A stretch of DNA of 64,000 nt. It comes from DATDAH01 sp963823495 (GTDB lineage: Bacteria > Actinomycetota > Acidimicrobiia > Acidimicrobiales > DATDAH01). The notes below the pieces were generated by a model, which saw only the letters and a program-made list of their open reading frames with translations, did no database searches and was not told where the DNA came from. The stretch spans positions 496,001-560,000 of the forward strand of contig CAWGLV010000001.1 in the NCBI GenBank assembly GCA_963823495.1, given 5' to 3'. The translations under genes and the position numbers were made by a program. This document shows, piece after piece, positions 35,333 to 44,579 of this stretch (positions within the stretch are counted from its first letter, which is position 1; each line of letters starts with the position of its first letter).

Positions 35333-36385
35333 TCAGCCGGTGAAGGGCGGGGTGGCCTCGATCACGTCGCTGCCGACATCGTCGGGGTCACACGTCCCCG
35401 CCGCAGGGTCATAGGTGATGCTCAGGACGCCGTCGCCGGATCGGACACCGGTCTCGTAGGCGACGCCCGCGGGGCCGAAGCCCGACCCGCCGCCGCCGCC
35501 GCCGCCGTCGTCGGTGCCGACCTCGCCCTCGGTCGCCGCTTCGGTCGCCGAGGACATCATGGCGACGTCGTCGATGTCGCCCGCGCCGCCGCCGCCGCCG
35601 AACCAGCCGCCGCCGCCGCCGCCGCCCGCGTCGTTGCCGCCGTCACCGATGCCGCCCTGGCCGCCCTGGCCGGCGGCGCCCGCGCCGGCGGTTCCGTCGG
35701 GCTGGCCGGCGGCGCCGCCCGTGGTCTGGGTCCCGCCGCCGCCGCCGCCCGCGCCGTCGTCGCTGTCGGCGCCGGCTGTTCCGGACTCGCCGCCGCCGTC
35801 GCCACCGTTGCCGAAGTCGTCGCCGGACTCGCCGTCGCCGCCGCCGCCGCCGCCGCCGCCGGCCACGATCACCCGATCGCCCAGGCCCGAACCGCCCCGG
35901 CGCACGTCCGATGCGCCGCCGCCGCCGCCGCCGCCGTCCTCTTCGTCAATGGTGCCGCCGCCGTCGCCGCCGCCGTTGAAGCCGCCGTCGCCGCCGAAGC
36001 CGTTGCTGCCCTCGGCCGCCTCGTCGGCCTCAGCCGTCTCCGCGGGGGAACTCTCGGTCTCGTCGGGCTGACCGGGAAGGCCCTGACCGCCGACGCGGAC
36101 CTCGAGGACCTCGCCCGGGGTCACCTCGATCGTGCCCACGGCGGTGCCGCCCAGACCCGGCTCGTCGCCGCTGTTGCCGGCCCCACCCTCAGCCCCCGCG
36201 GCGTCGACGGTGACCTGGCAGACGCCCACGGGGACGACGAACTCCTCGACGGTCCCGGTGAACTCGTAGCTCTCGGTCACGGGTGCGGCATCGGCCGGGG
36301 GCGAGACCAGGGCCAGGATCCCGGCGGCGGCGAGGCCGGTGGAGCCGGCCACGCCCAGGAGGCGGCGACGTGTGAGAGCAGTCAT
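35333..36385 (-). CDS. Tat-exported glycine-rich protein
   Basis: 350 aa. A twin-arginine signal (T-R-R-R-L-L-G-V-A-G followed by a hydrophobic stretch, cleavage near A-D-A-A) precedes a small beta-domain (V-T-E-S-Y-E-F-T-G-T-V-E-E-F-V-V-P). Residues about 65-320 are highly Gly-rich: multiple poly-Gly runs of six to nine with D/E/N/S interspersed, encoded by GCC/GGC repeats. It ends in a Cys-containing C-terminus (G-T-C-D-P-D-D). ATG with AAGGAAG upstream. It resembles secreted Gly-rich adhesive or surface proteins, but the function is not established. Trinucleotide repeats make length variation or misassembly possible. Confidence 0.75.
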   Translation of the reverse strand: MTALTRRRLLGVAGSTGLAAAGILALVSPPADAAPVTESYEFTGTVEEFVVPVGVCQVTVDAAGAEGGAGNSGDEPGLGGTAVGTIEVTPGEVLEVRVGGQGLPGQPDETESSPAETAEADEAAEGSNGFGGDGGFNGGGDGGGTIDEEDGGGGGGGASDVRRGGSGLGDRVIVAGGGGGGGGDGESGDDFGNGGDGGGESGTAGADSDDGAGGGGGGTQTTGGAAGQPDGTAGAGAAGQGGQGGIGDGGNDAGGGGGGGWFGGGGGAGDIDDVAMMSSATEAATEGEVGTDDGGGGGGGSGFGPAGVAYETGVRSGDGVLSITYDPAAGTCDPDDVGSDVIEATPPFTG

Positions 36386-36469
36386 AGGACAACACTTCCT
36401 TCTGAGGACGGCGAACGCCGGGACGTTAGCCGATCGGCGCGCCGCGGAGGGCAATCGGGCCGGCGCTGG

Positions 36470-36784
36470 TCAGGCCGGCGGCCGGACGCGGACCTGGAGT
36501 CCGGTGACGACGCCCTCGCCGAGGACGACCGCCAGGCGTTGGACGAGTTGGCGCTCCTGCCAGGCGAGATGCTCGCCGTAGGCGGGGTCGTCGGCCTGGA
36601 CCACGAGGATGCCGTGGCGCACCCCCACGGGCTGGGTGTGGGCCGCGAGGTCGCGGCCGACCACTTCGGCCCAGCGGGCGAGCAGGGAGTTCGTCTCCTT
36701 GACCGGCGCCGCCCCGAGGTCGTCCAGGAGCCGCTCCAGGGACCGACGCATCGGCTGGGGGGTGGTCCGGCGGCGCTCGCTCAC
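36470..36784 (-). CDS. dciA: DUF721/DciA helicase-loader-type protein
   Basis: 104 aa. DUF721 core with W-A-E-V-V-G-R-D-L-A-A-H-T-Q-P and L-V-V-Q-A-D-D-P-A-Y-G-E-H-L-A-W-Q. DciA is the ancestral helicase loader/operator that works with DnaB in bacteria lacking DnaC. GTG start overlaps the recF stop (GTGA). Position recF-dciA-gyrB is standard in actinobacteria, although here dciA is separated from gyrB by 3.5 kb containing five unrelated genes. Confidence 0.88.
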   Translation of the reverse strand: MSERRRTTPQPMRRSLERLLDDLGAAPVKETNSLLARWAEVVGRDLAAHTQPVGVRHGILVVQADDPAYGEHLAWQERQLVQRLAVVLGEGVVTGLQVRVRPPA

Positions 36785-37851
36785 GGGAGGATCTTCCCAT
36801 CCGCCAGTGACAGCCGTCGCTCCGGAACGACCCCGCCGGGGAGCTCGCCCGCGGTGGAGAGCAGGGCTTGGCCCTCGGGGAGCAGGTCGACCAGCGCACG
36901 GCTGTGACCGGCATCCAGTTCCGAGAACACGTCGTCGAGGAGAAGGACCGGGGCCACCCCGACCCGGTCGGCCACCAAGTGGTGCACCCCGAGCCGAAGG
37001 GCGAGCGCCAGGGAACGCTGCTCGCCCTGGGAGGCCTGGGTCCGCGCCGGGAGCCCGCCCAGGACCAACTCGACGTCGTCACGGTGAGGGCCGACGGTCG
37101 AGACCCGTCGTCGCAGGTCCTCGGCGCGGGCCGCCGCCAGAGCCGCCGCCAGGTCACCGGCCCACGAGGAGCGGTGGGTCACCTCCACCTCGACGGGCAC
37201 CCCCGCCAGACGGCCGTAGGCCTCGGTGATCAACGGCGCGAGCGCCGTGGCGATCTCGGTCCGGCGGGCACCGATCTCCTCCCCCACCGCGGCCAGCTTC
37301 TGGTCCCACACGTCCAGGGTCAGGCCCACCTCCTCGGTCATGCGGCCGCCGGCCTGCTTCAGGAGGGTGTTGCGCTGGCGCAGCACACGCTCGAGCTCCA
37401 GACGCAGGGCGTCGTCACGGGGTCGCAGCTGGACCATGGCGTCGTCCAGGAACCGGCGACGCTCACCCGGTCCGCCCTTGACCAGGACGAGGTCGTCGGG
37501 GGTGAAGACGCTCACCCGGAGCGCGTCGAGGAGGTCGCGGCGCCGGGCGCCCCGTTGGCGGTTCAGCTGGGTGACCGTGCGACCTCGGCTGATCTCGCAC
37601 TCGATGAGCAACTCCCGGCCGTCGCGTTCCACCTCGCCCCGCACCACGGCGGAGGTCGCGCCCGCCCGCACGAGCAACTCGCCGGGGGCGCCCCGAAAGG
37701 AGCTCAACGTCGACAGGAAGCCGATGGCCTCCAACAGCGCCGTCTTGCCCGCGCCGTTGGGCCCGGTGACCGCGGTCAACCCGGCGGGGAGCTCCAGCTC
37801 GTCGTGGCCGTGGTTGCGGAAGTCGGTCACCCAGAGCCGGCGGAGCCTCAC
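36781..37851 (-). CDS. recF: DNA replication/repair protein RecF
   Basis: 356-aa SMC-like ATPase. Walker A G-P-N-G-A-G-K-T at about residue 30; signature S-Q-G-E-Q-R-S-L-A-L-A-L; Walker B V-L-L-L-D-D-V-F-S-E-L-D. It loads RecA at ssDNA gaps. GTG start; it follows dnaN by 16 nt and overlaps dciA by 4 nt, so dnaN-recF-dciA form one operon. Confidence 0.96.
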   Translation of the reverse strand: MRLRRLWVTDFRNHGHDELELPAGLTAVTGPNGAGKTALLEAIGFLSTLSSFRGAPGELLVRAGATSAVVRGEVERDGRELLIECEISRGRTVTQLNRQRGARRRDLLDALRVSVFTPDDLVLVKGGPGERRRFLDDAMVQLRPRDDALRLELERVLRQRNTLLKQAGGRMTEEVGLTLDVWDQKLAAVGEEIGARRTEIATALAPLITEAYGRLAGVPVEVEVTHRSSWAGDLAAALAAARAEDLRRRVSTVGPHRDDVELVLGGLPARTQASQGEQRSLALALRLGVHHLVADRVGVAPVLLLDDVFSELDAGHSRALVDLLPEGQALLSTAGELPGGVVPERRLSLADGKILP

Positions 37852-37867
37852 CCTCGGCCTCCGGTGG

Positions 37868-38965
37868 TCAGGTGACCCGGACGGGCATGAGCAGGTAGAG
37901 GAACTCGGTGCCCTCGACCGCCTTGATCAACGCCGGCTTCAACGCGTCGAGGGTCTCGATGCGCAGTTCGTCACCCGGGCAGACCTCCAGGCCCTGCAGG
38001 AGGTAGTCCGGGTTGAAGGCCACGGTCAGCTCGCTGCCCTCGAAGGTGGCGGGAACGGCGTCGTGGGCCTGGCCGACGTCCTGGGTCACCGCCAAGAGCT
38101 CGAGGTCCCCGTCGGGCTTCATGACCAGGCGGACCGGTGTGGCTTCCCGGGCCAGGAGCTTCACTCGGCGCAGAGCTTCCAGGAGCGGTCCCCGACCCAC
38201 CGACAAGACGTTGGCCTGTCCACTGGGGATGAGGCCCTGGTAGTTGGGGAACTCCCCCTCGATGAGGCGCGTCACCAAGCGGGTGCCGGCGATCTCGAAC
38301 ACCGCGTCCCGCTCGCCGAGCAGCAGGGTGACCTCACCGTCCTCGGGCAGGACCCGAGCCAACTCCGCCAGAGCCCGTGACGGGACCAGGACCTTCTGAC
38401 CCTCGGCCAGGACCGAGGTCTCGGGCATGGAGCGCACCGCCAGCCGGTAGGAGTCGGTGGCGACGAGCTTCAGGCCGTCGTCCTCCGCACTCAGGAGGAC
38501 CCCGGTGAGGATCGGGCGGGAGTCATCGGAGCTGGCCGCGGGGATGACCTGCTTGAGAGCCGCACCGAAGGCTTCGGCGCCCAGGGTGACCGAATCGCCC
38601 TCGGGCTCGGCCAGGCGGGGGAACTCGTCCGCGGGGATGAGCCGGATCTCGAATTCGGCGGACCCCCCGCGCACCCGGGCCTGCTCGTCGTCGGTCTCGA
38701 AGCGGACCTCGCCGTCCTCGACCGAGCGGACGACGTCGGAGGCGAGGCGAGCGGGCAGCACCAGGACGCCGTCGTCTTCACCGTGGACCCCGATCGTCAC
38801 CGAGATCGTCAGATCGAGGTCACTGCCCGTCACCTCGAGGTCGCCACCGCGCAGCTCGAGACGAACCCCGGAGAGCACGGGCAGGGCTCCACCGCGGTTG
38901 GCCACGGCGCGGCCGGCGGTCCCGAGTGCCTCAGCCAGGCGGTCCCGGTCACAACGGAACTTCAT
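37868..38965 (-). CDS. dnaN: DNA polymerase III beta sliding clamp
   Basis: 365 aa. Three similar clamp domains with hallmarks V-L-S-G-V-R-L-E-L, R-P-I-L-T-G-V-L-L near the middle and the C-terminal F-L-Y-L-L-M-P-V-R-V (peptide-binding pocket end). It forms the dimeric ring that tethers Pol III. ATG start; the promoter lies in the origin-like interval to dnaA. Confidence 0.97.
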   Translation of the reverse strand: MKFRCDRDRLAEALGTAGRAVANRGGALPVLSGVRLELRGGDLEVTGSDLDLTISVTIGVHGEDDGVLVLPARLASDVVRSVEDGEVRFETDDEQARVRGGSAEFEIRLIPADEFPRLAEPEGDSVTLGAEAFGAALKQVIPAASSDDSRPILTGVLLSAEDDGLKLVATDSYRLAVRSMPETSVLAEGQKVLVPSRALAELARVLPEDGEVTLLLGERDAVFEIAGTRLVTRLIEGEFPNYQGLIPSGQANVLSVGRGPLLEALRRVKLLAREATPVRLVMKPDGDLELLAVTQDVGQAHDAVPATFEGSELTVAFNPDYLLQGLEVCPGDELRIETLDALKPALIKAVEGTEFLYLLMPVRVT

Positions 38966-39279
38966 GCCGTGACCTCGGAGGAGTCGGGGGCCGGGACGAG
39001 GGTCACCGGTCGAGGCGGGCGACGGGACGTCATGGGTTCGTTCCTGCTTTCGGTCAGAGAGATCTTCGGTTCCAGGGAAACTACTAAGTCCTGTGGATTG
39101 TGGACGACCATGGGTTTTCGCTGGTCACGTGGTGGTTTTCTGTCCCCACGGGATTCCCCGCTGTCCACACGACCGACGGGGACGACGCCGCGGGCTGGGG
39201 ACAAGAACCGGGTTGTCCCCATTCCGTCCGACGGTGATGGGGGGTTGTCCACGGCTCGTCCCGTTCTCGGTCCCCAGGT
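38966..39279. other. Probable oriC (dnaN-dnaA intergenic)
   Basis: 314 bp without a gene, in the position used for oriC in Streptomyces and Mycobacterium. DnaA-box-like 9-mers one base from TTGTCCACA: 39099-39107 (minus), 39161-39169 (plus), 39245-39253 (plus), 39213-39221 and 39196-39204 (TTGTCCCCA forms on both strands). A relatively AT-rich patch (aaactactaag, near 39079) next to the first boxes could be the unwinding element. Box spacing was judged by eye. Confidence 0.7.
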
Positions 39280-40710
<1,431 letters not shown>

Positions 40711-40755
40711 CAGACAACAGCTCCCCAGCCAACCCGGTTCGTTCGTGATGTGAAA

Positions 40756-40780
40756 GGGCGTCCACAAGCTGTGGACGCCC
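40756..40780. promoter_or_regulatory. dnaA: Palindrome of two convergent DnaA-box-like sites
   Basis: Perfect inverted repeat with 11-nt arms GGGCGTCCACA/TGTGGACGCCC and a 3-nt centre (AGC). Each arm contains CGTCCACA, a DnaA-box-like 8-mer. It is 46 nt upstream of the dnaA GTG, so a likely autoregulatory site. Confidence 0.6.
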
Positions 40781-41044
40781 CTGTGGAAAACAGCTAGCAG
40801 GGTCGATCCTCGCTGACCGAATCGTCCTGGCCACCACTGCTGTCTCTCGATGTCCCCGGGGCGGCCCGACGAGTCGGCTCCGGTCCGGTCACGCCGCTCC
40901 CGGCGCAGGCCGGGAACCTAGCACCGCACTCCGAGGGCTGCGAGACGGACCGATATCCCCTGGTCAGAGGGTGATCAGGTCCGGGGGTGACCGCCAGCCG
41001 CCGAGACGGGCGCGGGGCGCGGAGGTCGAGGACGGCCCGTCTGG

Positions 41045-41073
41045 TTGCCGCTGAGGGTCGCGCGGTCTAGCGT
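41045..41073 (+). promoter_or_regulatory. Candidate rpmH promoter
   Basis: TTGCCG (41045-41050), 17-nt spacer, TAGCGT (41068-41073), about 175 nt upstream of rpmH. Good spacing, moderate matches only. Confidence 0.35.
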
Positions 41074-41248
41074 GACGTTGATCGTCTGTCGGGTCGACCG
41101 GCGGATGATCCGGCCGTTGCCATGTTCCGATGGTCGGGCGTGTTCCCGGTGCGATCTCCTGATGTCTCGGGCGATCCGGTGGGTTCTGCGCACACCGCTC
41201 GCCGCCGCCCGGCATCAACCCCGGCCGGGCCGGCCCTTGGAGGACCAG

Positions 41249-41383
41249 ATGAAGCGCACGTATCAGCCCAACCGCCGCCGTCGGGCGCGCAAGCACGGGT
41301 TCCGTCACCGGATGTCCACCCGCGGGGGCCGGGCCGTCGTGCGATCCCGCCGTCAGCGGGGCCGCGCTCGCCTCTCGGCCTGA
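41249..41383 (+). CDS. rpmH: 50S ribosomal protein L34
   Basis: 44 aa, very basic: M-K-R-T-Y-Q-P-N-R-R-R-R-A-R-K-H-G-F-R-H-R-M. Typical bacterial L34 length. Excellent GGAGG 6 nt before the ATG. First gene of the conserved rpmH-rnpA-yidD-yidC-jag-rsmG cluster. Confidence 0.98.
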   Translation: MKRTYQPNRRRRARKHGFRHRMSTRGGRAVVRSRRQRGRARLSA

Positions 41384-41417
41384 TCTCGCGTCCGTTGGGA
41401 CCCGTTCGACGCGTCTG

Positions 41418-41741
41418 GTGTCGAAGCTCATCGTGGTGCGTGGACGTGACTCGTTCTCAGCCCTGTCGCGCGAGGGCCGGCGGGTCCGGGAGGGGCCGTT
41501 GACCGTGATCCACCGTCCGGACGTGGGCGCGCCGCGTGTGGCCTTCGCCGTGGGGCGGAAGGTGGGATCCGCCGTGGCGAGGAACCGGCTGCGTCGGCGC
41601 CTCCGGGTGCTGTGGCGGCGGGCCGAACCGGCCGGCGGCGACTACCTGGTCGTGGCCGCTCCGGCTGCCGCGGGGCTCTCCTTCGATGAGCTCGGGGACC
41701 GGTTCGGCGCCGCCCTGGACCGCCTGGAGCAGGCCGCGTGA
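41418..41741 (+). CDS. rnpA: Ribonuclease P protein component
   Basis: 107 aa. RNP motif R-K-V-G-S-A-V-A-R-N-R-L-R-R-R-L-R, the RNA-contacting segment of RnpA. It assists RNase P RNA in trimming tRNA 5' ends. GTG start; its stop overlaps the GTG of yidD (GTGA). Confidence 0.95.
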   Translation: MSKLIVVRGRDSFSALSREGRRVREGPLTVIHRPDVGAPRVAFAVGRKVGSAVARNRLRRRLRVLWRRAEPAGGDYLVVAAPAAAGLSFDELGDRFGAALDRLEQAA

Positions 41742-41992
41742 GGTGGCCGAGCCGGGTGCTGCAGGCGTTGATCCGCTTCTACCAGCACGCCCGCGCCGGG
41801 CGACCGAGCCCCTGTCGCTTCTTCCCGACGTGTTCGGCCTACGCGCTGGAGGCGGTGGAGGTGCACGGTGCCCTGCGGGGCAGTGCCCTGTCCGCCCGCC
41901 GGCTGAGCCGGTGTCACCCCTGGGGCGCGCACGGCATCGACCTGGTGCCCGAACCCCGCCACTCCCCCTCCTCTGACCAGAAGGTGGTCTAG
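41738..41992 (+). CDS. yidD: Membrane protein insertion efficiency factor YidD
   Basis: 84 aa. C-R-F-F-P-T-C-S-A-Y-A (the conserved Cys pair of the family) and C-H-P-W-G. GTG start overlapping rnpA. Stop directly abuts the yidC ATG. Confidence 0.95.
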   Translation: MRWPSRVLQALIRFYQHARAGRPSPCRFFPTCSAYALEAVEVHGALRGSALSARRLSRCHPWGAHGIDLVPEPRHSPSSDQKVV

Positions 41993-42979
41993 ATGTTCGA
42001 ACCGCTCGCGAACCTGATGGCCTGGTTCTATGACATCTGGCCGTCCTACGGCGGGATGATCATCCTGCTCACGTTGACAGTGATGCTCGTTCTCACTCCG
42101 CTCACCCTGCGGGGCACGAAGTCGATGCTCCGGATGCAGCAGCTCCAGCCGGAGATGAAGCGCATCCAGAAGGAGTTCAAGGACGACCGTCAGCGCCAGA
42201 ACGAAGAGCTGATGGCCTTCTACAAGGAGAACGGGATCAACCCGCTCTCGTCCTGTGTGCCGCTGCTCATCCAGATGCCGGTCTTCATCATCCTGTACCA
42301 GGTGCTGAACGGGCTCACGGCAGGTCAGAGCGACACGCCGGTGTCGGCGCTGTGTCCCGACGGTGGCTGCTTCGACCCGAAGTACCTGAACGAGAGCTCG
42401 GAGCTCTACCAGAGCCTGGCGTCGAGCACGACGATGGACTGGCTGGGGATCAACCTGGCCATCAGCCCGTCGGATGCGCTGCAGGAGAGCTTCACCACCT
42501 TCCTGCCCTACGCGGTGATGATCGCCGTCGTGCTGATCTCGGGCTACGTCCAGCAATGGCAGATCCAGGGCCGGAGCCAGAACCAGCAGAGTCAGAACCC
42601 CCAGCAGCAGATGATCATGAAGATCCTGCCGGCCTTCATCGGCGTGATCTCCTTCGGTCTGCCGGGCGCCCTGGTGCTCTACTTCGTGACCTCGAACCTG
42701 TTCCGGGTCGGTCAGCAGTGGGTGATCACCCGCACGATCTACTCCGACGAGGCCCTCGCGGCCGGGGTGATCGACACCTCGGCCGAGGAGAAGCCGAAGA
42801 AGGCCGTGAGCAGTTCCGACAACGGGAAGTCCGCCGGCACCAAGGGCCGGGCCACACCGCCCCGGAAGGCTCCGGCCGCCGGCACCAAGAGCAAGGGCAA
42901 CAACAAGCGCACGTCCTCCGGGCGCGGGGGCACGACCCCGTCGCTGCCCCAACCCCGTCCCCGCAAGAAGAAGAGGTAG
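41993..42979 (+). CDS. yidC: Membrane protein insertase YidC/Oxa1
   Basis: 328 aa, short actinobacterial-type YidC without the large periplasmic domain. Five hydrophobic segments, the first with L-T-V-M-L-V-L-T-P-L and Q-P-E-M-K-R-I-Q-K, then I-N-P-L-S-S-C-V-P-L-L-I-Q-M-P-V-F. A long basic C-terminal tail (K/R/T/P-rich, about 60 residues) probably contacts the ribosome. ATG start; no spacer from yidD. Confidence 0.96.
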   Translation: MFEPLANLMAWFYDIWPSYGGMIILLTLTVMLVLTPLTLRGTKSMLRMQQLQPEMKRIQKEFKDDRQRQNEELMAFYKENGINPLSSCVPLLIQMPVFIILYQVLNGLTAGQSDTPVSALCPDGGCFDPKYLNESSELYQSLASSTTMDWLGINLAISPSDALQESFTTFLPYAVMIAVVLISGYVQQWQIQGRSQNQQSQNPQQQMIMKILPAFIGVISFGLPGALVLYFVTSNLFRVGQQWVITRTIYSDEALAAGVIDTSAEEKPKKAVSSSDNGKSAGTKGRATPPRKAPAAGTKSKGNNKRTSSGRGGTTPSLPQPRPRKKKR

Positions 42980-42983
42980 ATCC

Positions 42984-43976
42984 GTGGAGTGGGTACAGAC
43001 CACCGGCAAGTCGATCGACGAGGCCAAGGAACGAGCGCTCGACGAACTCGGTGTCGACGACCGGGACGCCGAGTTCGAGGTGCTCGAGGAGCCCCGCAGC
43101 GGGCTGTTCGGGTTCACCCGGGCCGAGGCCCGGGTGCGAGCCCGGGTCAAGCCGACCACACCCCGTCCCAAACAGGAACGCGGTCGACGCCGCTCCGGCG
43201 GCGGCGGCCGGAACCGCTCCGGCGGCGGCGGCCGGGGCGATGGCGGGGGCCGGAACCGCTCGGGTGGCGGCCGGAACCGCTCCCGGAACGGCGGCGGCCG
43301 AGGCGACGATGACCGCAACGAGGGGCGTGGGCGCGCGGAATCCGACGACCGCAAGGCCGACGAGGACCGCGGGCAGCGCCCGGAGCGCTCCCGGGACGAG
43401 TCCGGTGGCCGGAAGCGCACGAATGGCGGCCGGGGCGGCGGCCGGTCCGGTGGCCGTGACCGCTCCCGTTCGAATGATCGACCCAAGGAAGACAAAGGGG
43501 AACCAATGACCGAAGCCAGTGTCCAGGAGCAGGCATCCGCCGCAGAGGAGTTCCTCTCCGGTCTGGTCGGCGCCTTCGGGCTCACGGCCACCGTGACCTC
43601 CGAGGAGGTGGAGGATGCCGTCGAGGTCCGCATCGACGGTGACGACCTCGGCCTGCTCATCGGGCCGAAGGGCCGCACCCTCTGGGCCGTGCAGGAGCTG
43701 ACCAAGACTGTGGTCCAGCGCCAGCAGGGGGGTGGGCTGTCGACCCGGATCCGGGTGGACGTGGCCGGCTACCGGGAGAAGCGCAGGGTGGCGCTGGAGC
43801 GCTTCACCCAGGACGCCGCGGCCGCCGTGCTCGAGTCGGGCCAGGCCCGGTCCCTGGAGCCGATGGGGGCGGCGGACCGCAAGGTCGTGCACGACACGGT
43901 GAACGACATCGACGGCGTCGTGACCCACTCCGAGGGCGAAGATCCCCGCCGTCGGGTGGTGATCGCTCCTGCGTGA
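42984..43976 (+). CDS. jag: RNA-binding protein Jag/KhpB with long RGG-type linker
   Basis: 330 aa. Jag-N domain (1-58: S-I-D-E-A-K-E-R-A-L-D-E-L-G ... G-L-F-G-F-T-R-A-E-A), a low-complexity linker of about 110 residues with R-N-R-S-G-G-G-type repeats, then a KH domain (V-E-V-R-I-D-G-D-D-L-G-L-L-I-G-P-K-G-R-T-L) and an R3H domain (R-K-V-V-H-D-T-V, R-R-V-V-I). Such Gly/Arg linkers bind RNA and can drive condensation. An internal in-frame ATG (43506) with AAAGGGG before it could start a shorter form containing only KH-R3H, like mycobacterial Jag. GTG start of the long form, 4 nt after yidC. Confidence 0.88.
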   Translation: MEWVQTTGKSIDEAKERALDELGVDDRDAEFEVLEEPRSGLFGFTRAEARVRARVKPTTPRPKQERGRRRSGGGGRNRSGGGGRGDGGGRNRSGGGRNRSRNGGGRGDDDRNEGRGRAESDDRKADEDRGQRPERSRDESGGRKRTNGGRGGGRSGGRDRSRSNDRPKEDKGEPMTEASVQEQASAAEEFLSGLVGAFGLTATVTSEEVEDAVEVRIDGDDLGLLIGPKGRTLWAVQELTKTVVQRQQGGGLSTRIRVDVAGYREKRRVALERFTQDAAAAVLESGQARSLEPMGAADRKVVHDTVNDIDGVVTHSEGEDPRRRVVIAPA

Positions 43977-44577
43977 TGTCCTGAGCACGGTCCTGGCCGA
44001 GGCCCAGCGCCACGGTTGGGTCGGCTCGGGGCCCGTCGAGGACCAACTCCGACATTCCGGGGCCTTCACCCAGTTGCTGGGTGAAGGCCCCGGACTCGTT
44101 TTCGACCTGGGCTCGGGCGGCGGGCTGCCCGCACTGCCCTGTGCCCTGGCGGCGCCGGAGTGGCGCTGGGTGCTGATCGAGGCCCGGCTGCACCGGGCGG
44201 ATCACCTGGTGTCGGCCTGTCGGCGTCTGGGCCTGAGCGGTCGGGTGGAGGTGATCCACGCCCGGGCCGAGGACGTCGGCCGGGATCCGGCTCGCCGGGG
44301 CCGGGCCGACGTGGTCACCGCTCGTTCATTCGGTCCCCCGGCCGTGGTCGCGGAGTGTGGGGCCCCCTTGCTGCGGGTCGGGGGTCGGCTCCTCGTCAGC
44401 GAGCCGCCGCAGGTGACGGATCGCTGGCCGGTGGAAGGCCTGGCCGCCCTCGGCCTTTCGGCACCGGAGTCCCGTGCCCTCGACGGCTACGGCTTCGTCG
44501 GGGTGACCCAGTCGACCCCTTGTGCGGTCACCTATCCCCGCAAACCGGGAGTCCCGGAGCGATCGCCGCTCTTCTGA
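43969..44577 (+). CDS. rsmG: 16S rRNA m7G527 methyltransferase RsmG, start uncertain
   Basis: About 200 aa. SAM motif V-F-D-L-G-S-G-G-G-L-P-A-L, V-L-I-E-A-R, A-R-A-E-D-V, R-S-F-G-P-P-A-V-V-A-E-C and V-S-E-P-P all match RsmG/GidB. The N-terminal helix region (A-E-A-Q-R-H-G-W-V-G-S-G-P-V-E-D-Q-L) belongs to the family and lies upstream of the only conventional (TTG, 44074) start. In-frame CTG codons at 43969 or 43981 are the candidate starts; a stop at 43960 bounds the frame. A perfect hairpin covers 44056-44094. Overlaps the end of jag. Confidence 0.85.
   Translation: MRDVLSTVLAEAQRHGWVGSGPVEDQLRHSGAFTQLLGEGPGLVFDLGSGGGLPALPCALAAPEWRWVLIEARLHRADHLVSACRRLGLSGRVEVIHARAEDVGRDPARRGRADVVTARSFGPPAVVAECGAPLLRVGGRLLVSEPPQVTDRWPVEGLAALGLSAPESRALDGYGFVGVTQSTPCAVTYPRKPGVPERSPLF
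44056..44094. repeat. Perfect 39-bp inverted repeat inside rsmG
   Basis: 18-nt arms (44056-44073 and 44077-44094) are exactly complementary around a TTG loop. Arms begin TCCGGGGCC and end CACCCAG. It sits at codons 30-42 of rsmG. Confidence 0.85.
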
Positions 44578-44579
44578 AG

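Larger units (their letters stand above)
40711..41248. other. dnaA-rpmH intergenic region
   Basis: 538 bp between divergent dnaA and rpmH. It contains the dnaA leader, a DnaA-box palindrome (40756-40780), a further box-like TGTGGAAAA (40782-40790), and a candidate rpmH promoter. The stretch 40800-41040 is GC-rich with no coding feature that I can support. It may contribute to origin function, but box density is lower than in 38966-39279. Confidence 0.5.

Noticed and set aside
35500..36071. Proline-rich plus-strand frame and GCC/CCG trinucleotide repeats considered as a CRISPR-like or separate repeat locus
   Set aside because: These are the reverse complement of the poly-Gly coding repeats in the Tat-exported protein; no spacer-repeat periodicity.
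36241..36262. CCCGGTGAAC as a further parS-like site
   Set aside because: Left half of the palindrome is absent; matches are explained by codons of the secreted Gly-rich protein.
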